Source: Lacticaseibacillus suilingensis (lineage in GTDB: Bacteria; Bacillota; Bacilli; Lactobacillales; Lactobacillaceae). From it: a stretch of DNA of 64,000 bases. Location of the stretch: assembly GCF_016861845.1 (NCBI RefSeq), contig NZ_BOLV01000010.1, positions 1 through 64,000 of the forward strand. The letters are read 5' to 3'. Under the pieces are notes generated by a model. That model had not been told where the DNA came from and made no database searches. It saw only the letters and a list, made by a program, of their open reading frames with translations. The translations under genes were made by a program, and so were the position numbers. Positions 58,423 to 64,000 of the stretch are shown here, one piece after another (position 1 is the stretch's first letter; each line of letters starts with the position of its first letter).

Positions 58423-58740
58423 TTAAAATATCCCTTCATTATCCTTATCGGTAATTGGGGCGTTGAAGTTGTGATCGTAGTAATCGGCGGTCATGACTTT
58501 GTATTTGCCGTTGACGAACTTGGCAATGAGATTACCAGGGACGGCGGTTTGCGCTTCGGCTTTGGGAATGTGGATTTCGATGCTGGGCATGGGGGTCAAT
58601 GCGACGTAGCGGGCATCCGCGCCGAAGAAGGCCTCGATGTCGGCACGGGTGGTGTCTTCGCGCATCAACATGAAATAGGTCATTTTGGCGGTAGAAAAGG
58701 CGGTGAATTCGCCTCGAGGGAATTGACTTGCAGCTGCCAT
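58423..58740 (-). CDS. small protein of unknown function
   Basis: A 105-residue soluble protein, acidic, no Cys, no signal peptide or membrane helix; segments FTAFSTAKMTYFMLMRED and IEIHIPKAE suggest an alpha/beta fold. Ribosome site AGAGGCG lies upstream of the ATG. I do not recognise a family. Its stop codon abuts repeat copy E9. Divergent from rarA. Confidence 0.6.
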   Translation of the reverse strand: MAAASQFPRGEFTAFSTAKMTYFMLMREDTTRADIEAFFGADARYVALTPMPSIEIHIPKAEAQTAVPGNLIAKFVNGKYKVMTADYYDHNFNAPITDKDNEGIF

Positions 58741-58842
58741 GATGGTCGCCTCTTCTTTTCAGAGTTTTTGGTATTCCTAGTGTAGCATATTCTGCGGCCG
58801 CCCTCGTGCATGGTACTATTGAGAGTAAAGGAAGGTGGCAAA

Positions 58843-60180
58843 ATGGCCTCTTTATTCGAAAACGAAGCCGCGCAGTTTCAGCCGTTGGCCAGCCGCATGC
58901 GGCCGCAGACCTTGGCGGAATTTGTCGGCCAGCAGCATTTGATCGGGCCGGATCGGGTGCTGACGAAGCTGATAGAAAACGACGAAGTGCCGTCGCTGAT
59001 TTTCTGGGGCCCGCCCGGTGTAGGCAAAACGACGCTGGCCCAGATTATTGCCCGGCAAACCAAGGCGGAATTTGTCACGTTTTCCGCCGTGACTTCTGGA
59101 ATCAGTGAAATCAAAAAAGTAATGGCCGAAGCGGAGCAAAACCGTGCCTTAGGCCAGAAAACCATCGTCTTCGTCGACGAAATTCACCGGTTCAACAAGG
59201 CGCAACAAGATGCCTTTTTGCCGTATGTGGAGCGCGGCAGTATCACGCTGATTGGCGCCACCACGGAAAATCCGTCCTTTGAAGTCAACGCCGCGCTGCT
59301 TTCGCGCACCCGGGTGTTTGTGATGAAGCCGCTGACGACGGCGGATCTGACTGAGTTGCTGAAACGCGCGCTGACCGATCCGCGGGGTTACGGCTTGCAG
59401 CATGTGCAAATCGCGGATGAGCTGATCGGCCAAATCGCCGAGTTCGCCAACGGGGATGCCCGCATTGCCTTGAATACTTTGGAAATGGCAGTCACCAATG
59501 CCATGGGCGGCGCGGACGAGCCGATTGTGGTGGATCAAAGTGCCGTCAGTCAGTTGCTGACCAAAAAGGCCCTGCTCTATGATAAGAACGGCGAGGAACA
59601 TTATAACCTGATTTCGGCCTTGCACAAGTCGATGCGCAACTCCGATGTCGATGCGGCGGTGTACTGGCTGGCACGAATGTTGGAAGCAGGGGAGGACCCG
59701 CTGTATATTGCCCGGCGCCTGGTGCGGTTTGCCTCAGAAGATATCGGCATGGCTGACAGCCGGGCGCTGGAAATCACTACCAGCGTGTTTCGGGCTTGCC
59801 AGTTCATAGGCATGCCGGAATGCTCGGTGCATTTGACCCATGCGGTGGTGTATCTGAGTTTGGCGCCGAAGTCGAATGCCTTGTACACCGCGTATGAAGC
59901 CGCGAAAAAGGATGCCACTGAGACCCTGGCCGAGCCGGTACCACTGCAGATTCGCAATGGTGTAACCGGGCTGATGAAGGATTTGGGTTATGGTAAAGAT
60001 TACCAATATGCTCATGAAAACCCGGATAAGTTGACCACGATGCAGACAATGCCGGATAATTTAATTAACCAGCATTACTACCATCCTACCGACCAAGGCA
60101 GCGAAGCCAAGGTCAAGGCCCGGCTGGAGCAGATTAAGGCTTGGCACCACCAGCACGACGCCCAAGATCAAGATAAATAG
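58843..60180 (+). CDS. rarA: replication-associated recombination protein A (MgsA/RarA AAA+ ATPase)
   Basis: A 445-residue clamp-loader-like AAA+ ATPase acting at stalled replication forks. PLASRMRPQTLAEFVGQQHL start, Walker A GPPGVGKTT (about 48-56), Walker B FVDEIHRFNKAQQDAFL, sensor GATTENPSFEVN and the C-terminal tetramerisation domain (KSMRNSDVDAAVYWLARML; DLGYGKDYQYAHE). Start: ATG 58843 after GGAAGG; the frame extends upstream to 58810, but that ATG has a poorer site. 39 bases before ackA. Confidence 0.93.
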   Translation: MASLFENEAAQFQPLASRMRPQTLAEFVGQQHLIGPDRVLTKLIENDEVPSLIFWGPPGVGKTTLAQIIARQTKAEFVTFSAVTSGISEIKKVMAEAEQNRALGQKTIVFVDEIHRFNKAQQDAFLPYVERGSITLIGATTENPSFEVNAALLSRTRVFVMKPLTTADLTELLKRALTDPRGYGLQHVQIADELIGQIAEFANGDARIALNTLEMAVTNAMGGADEPIVVDQSAVSQLLTKKALLYDKNGEEHYNLISALHKSMRNSDVDAAVYWLARMLEAGEDPLYIARRLVRFASEDIGMADSRALEITTSVFRACQFIGMPECSVHLTHAVVYLSLAPKSNALYTAYEAAKKDATETLAEPVPLQIRNGVTGLMKDLGYGKDYQYAHENPDKLTTMQTMPDNLINQHYYHPTDQGSEAKVKARLEQIKAWHHQHDAQDQDK

Positions 60181-60219
60181 TGTACAATGATAGCGTGCAC
60201 AATTCAAGGAGTGAGGACG

Positions 60220-61413
60220 ATGGCAAAAGTATTAGCGGTCAACGCAGGCAGTTCGACATTGAAATGGAAGCTCTTTGACATGCCTTCGGAGCGGCAATTG
60301 GCCGATGGCTTGATCGACCGGCTGGGTCAGGCCGAATCTACGGTGAAGATCAAATACGGGAGCCACGTCTACCGCTCGGGTCATTCGATTCGCAACTTTC
60401 ATGAAGCGGTCGCCGATGTGATGACCCAGATTAAAGCGCTAGGCCTCGTTGAACACTTGCACGAAATCACCGGCGTCGGCCACCGGGTGGTCGCCGGCGG
60501 GGAACGCTTCAATCAATCGGTGGTCATCGATGATGAAGTGCTGCGCAGCATTCGGGACCTCGGTGACTATGCACCGCTACATAATCCGGTCGAAGCCGAA
60601 TACATCGCGGTGTTCCGGCGCTTGATGCCTTGGGCCACCCAGGTAGCGGTGTTTGATACCGCCTTTCACCAAACCATGCCCGCGGAAAACTACCTCTACA
60701 GTATTCCGTACGCTTATTATCAGCGCTTCGGCGCGCGCAAGTACGGGGCCCATGGGACGTCGGTGCGCTACGTGTCTGCCCGTGCCGCTGAGTTCCTGAA
60801 CCGGCCGCTGGCGCAGCTCAAAATGATTGTGATGCATCTGGGGTCAGGCTCCAGTGTCACCGCGGTGGAACACGGCCGGTCAGTGGATACCTCGATGGGC
60901 TTCACACCGCTAGCTGGCGTCACCATGGGCACCCGCAGCGGTGACATCGATCCGTCCTTGGTGGCGTACCTGATGGCGAAGCTGCACGAACCGGACATTA
61001 ATCAGATGATTACCTTGCTCAACAAAGAATCCGGCTTACTCGGGATTTCCGAGCTCTCGCCAGATCAGCGGGACCTAGAAGCCGTTGAAGATACCGACCC
61101 GCAAGCCAAGCTGGCGCTGGATATCTACGCCAACCGGGTGGCAAAGTATGTTGGCAGCTACACGGCGCTGATGAACGGCGTCGACGTTCTGGTCTTCACG
61201 GGCGGCGTGGGCGAAAACGGCGGCGATATGCGCGCCCGCATTTTGCGCCACCTCGGCTACTTAGGCGCCACGGTGGATGCGGTCAAAAACAAAGCGCGCG
61301 GTAAGGAAATTGATTTGTCGACGGCTGAGGCGACGGTGAAAACCTTGGTCATTCCCACCAATGAAGAACTGATGATTGTGCGCGATGTGTTCGAGCGGTT
61401 GCCAAAGGCATAA
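60220..61413 (+). CDS. ackA: acetate kinase
   Basis: A 397-residue enzyme that makes ATP and acetate from acetyl phosphate, the product of the phosphoketolase encoded at the right edge. VNAGSSTLKWKLFDM (about 6-20), GHRVVAGGERF, FDTAFHQTMP, MHLGSGSSVTAV and the ADP-binding FTGGVGENGGDMRARI match the family. Start: ATG 60220 with GTGAGGA upstream rather than the in-frame ATG at 60187. Terminator follows. Confidence 0.95.
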   Translation: MAKVLAVNAGSSTLKWKLFDMPSERQLADGLIDRLGQAESTVKIKYGSHVYRSGHSIRNFHEAVADVMTQIKALGLVEHLHEITGVGHRVVAGGERFNQSVVIDDEVLRSIRDLGDYAPLHNPVEAEYIAVFRRLMPWATQVAVFDTAFHQTMPAENYLYSIPYAYYQRFGARKYGAHGTSVRYVSARAAEFLNRPLAQLKMIVMHLGSGSSVTAVEHGRSVDTSMGFTPLAGVTMGTRSGDIDPSLVAYLMAKLHEPDINQMITLLNKESGLLGISELSPDQRDLEAVEDTDPQAKLALDIYANRVAKYVGSYTALMNGVDVLVFTGGVGENGGDMRARILRHLGYLGATVDAVKNKARGKEIDLSTAEATVKTLVIPTNEELMIVRDVFERLPKA

Positions 61414-61450
61414 GAAAAAGCCTGATTTCCCGCGGGAAGTCAGGCTTTTC
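61414..61450. terminator. bidirectional terminator after ackA
   Basis: GAAAAAGCCTGATTTCC-CGCG-GGAAGTCAGGCTTTTC between convergent genes. Confidence 0.88.
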
Positions 61451-61457
61451 GTTACGG

Positions 61458-62951
<1,494 letters not shown>

Positions 62952-62976
62952 CTAATTAAATTGTTCCTACAAATTT

Positions 62977-62990
62977 CTCAACCGCTTTCA
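62977..62990 (-). promoter_or_regulatory. CcpA cre-like site upstream of the GH1 pseudogene
   Basis: TGAAAGCGGTTGAG on the minus strand matches cre TGWAANCGNTNWCA at 11 of 14 positions, 35 bases upstream of the start. Confidence 0.45.
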
Positions 62991-63204
62991 TTGTATCAAA
63001 AACCGGCGCTAACTGTCAGGGGGGAATCGGCAGTTCTTTGCTGAATGAGGCAGAATGTTCGGCTCGTGGCCCGACCCGCGGTAAAATTTAACTTGTAGTA
63101 GCGGCCGCGTTCACGGCTTTTTAAGCGATTTTAAGCGAAAGTAAGCATTACTTCCGTTTTCTGTGGTATACTGAGGCCACAAGTTAAGAAAGTGAGGGAC
63201 TAGC

Positions 63205-64000
63205 ATGACGGCAACCGTTGATTACTCGTCCAAGGCATATTTTGATAAAATGACGCGTTATTGGAACGCGGTGAACTATATTTCCGTGGGGCAGCTTTAC
63301 TTGCGGGACAATCCGTTGTTGAAGCGGCCGCTTGAATCCAGCGATGTGAAGTTCAACCCGCTCGGCCACTGGGGCACCATCGCCGGGCAAAACTTCATCT
63401 ACACCCATCTGAATCGGCTGATCAACAAGTATGATCTGAACATGTTCTACATCGAAGGCCCAGGTCACGGCGGTCAAGTTATGATTTCCAACGCGTACCT
63501 CGATGGCACCTACAGCGAAACGTACCCTGAAATGCCGGAAAATGAAACTGGCATGAAGCTGTTGTTCAAGCGGTTCAGCTTCCCAGGTGGGGCGGCTTCC
63601 CATGCCAATGCCCAGATTCCTGGCTCGATTCACGAAGGCGGCGAACTCGGTTATTCCTTAAGCCACGCGACTGGTGCGATTTTGGACAATCCTGATGTCA
63701 TCGCCGCGACGGTGATTGGGGATGGCGAAAGCGAAACTGGCCCGCTGGCTGCGAGCTGGTTCTCTAACACCTTCATCAACCCGATTACTGATGGGGCCGT
63801 GCTGCCCATCGTGCACATGAACGGCTTCAAGATTTCCAACCCCACCATTCTGTCCCGCAAGTCGGATGACGACTTGCGTAAGTATTACGAAGGTATGGGT
63901 TGGGAGCCATACTTCGTTGAAGGCGACGATCCAGAAAAGCTCAACCCAGAAATGGCGAAGACTTTGGACACCATCATCGAAAAGATCAAGGCCATCCAAA
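63205..64000 (+). CDS. xpk: xylulose-5-phosphate/fructose-6-phosphate phosphoketolase (5' part)
   Basis: The first 265 codons are visible, cut by the window edge. The enzyme splits xylulose 5-phosphate (or fructose 6-phosphate) into acetyl phosphate and glyceraldehyde 3-phosphate with thiamine diphosphate. Visible blocks: [72 protein letters not shown] (several conserved His) and the TPP/Mg motif [11 protein letters not shown]. Start: ATG 63205 with GTGAGGG ahead; -10 candidate TATACT at 63167-63172. It links araBAD and gnd-gntK products to ackA. Confidence 0.95.
   Translation, partial: MTATVDYSSKAYFDKMTRYWNAVNYISVGQLYLRDNPLLKRPLESSDVKFNPLGHWGTIAGQNFIYTHLNRLINKYDLNMFYIEGPGHGGQVMISNAYLDGTYSETYPEMPENETGMKLLFKRFSFPGGAASHANAQIPGSIHEGGELGYSLSHATGAILDNPDVIAATVIGDGESETGPLAASWFSNTFINPITDGAVLPIVHMNGFKISNPTILSRKSDDDLRKYYEGMGWEPYFVEGDDPEKLNPEMAKTLDTIIEKIKAIQ

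Overview
The window looks like the chromosome of a GC-rich member of the Lactobacillaceae, probably in or near Lacticaseibacillus (inference from gene content, not from a database match). The evidence is a phosphoketolase gene, araBAD, several phospho-beta-glucosidases and PTS permeases, an F-type D-Ala ligase of the kind found in intrinsically vancomycin-resistant lactobacilli, an Fst/Lpt-type toxin, and the low-GC Gram-positive block gdpP-rplI-dnaC-purA. No rRNA, tRNA, CRISPR array, intact insertion sequence or prophage was seen.

Layout. 0-10 kb: sugar-acid and beta-glycoside catabolism (GH28, PanE-like reductase, gnd-gntK, then PTS EIIC-GH1-uxuA with a divergent GntR/FCD regulator). 10-17 kb: AzlCD exporter, an LPXTG surface protein, an esterase, an oxidoreductase and a P-type cation ATPase. 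17.3-17.6 kb: a complete type I toxin-antitoxin locus whose 50-codon toxin gene is easy to miss. 17.8-25 kb: rpiR/GH4 divergent pair, then araR-araB-araA-araD. 25-30 kb: alcohol dehydrogenase, two paralogous lipoproteins, HIT protein, tyrosine phosphatase, niaR. 30-37 kb: housekeeping block gdpP, rplI, dnaC, a protein made of tandem small repeats, and purA. 38-48 kb: a compact LacI-controlled locus with two cytoplasmic GH9 enzymes, a GlmS-type SIS protein, HAD phosphatase, ROK kinase and PTS EIIC, possibly for an amino-sugar oligosaccharide. 48.1-48.4 kb: a candidate small RNA and a large cruciform repeat. 48.5-54 kb: Ddl(F-type)/D-lactate dehydrogenase divergent pair, then two PurR-box-preceded purine permeases, the second frameshifted. 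54-57 kb: ABC-2 exporter. 57-64 kb: GNAT, a repeat cluster, rarA, ackA, a GH1 gene broken by one amber codon, and the start of xpk.

The most unusual content lies between genes. At least nine full and two partial copies of a roughly 130-nt nested-hairpin element occur at five intergenic sites (5.2, 14.3, 29.9, 34.3 and 58 kb). Their sequences differ, but the differences are largely compensatory in the stems, so the fold is conserved more than the sequence. Copies occur in both orientations, often head to tail with a shared joint, and two copies carry the same 46-nt extra hairpin at the same internal position. Two other large palindromes (38.4 and 48.3 kb) have different sequences but similar nested architecture.

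Metabolic logic: sugars enter through PTS EIIC proteins whose EIIA/EIIB partners are not in this window, are cut in the cytoplasm by GH1, GH4 or GH9 enzymes, and feed the pentose-phosphate/phosphoketolase route (gnd, gntK, araBAD, xpk), with ackA making ATP from acetyl phosphate. Local regulators (GntR, RpiR, AraR, LacI) sit beside their targets with visible palindromic operators in several cases.
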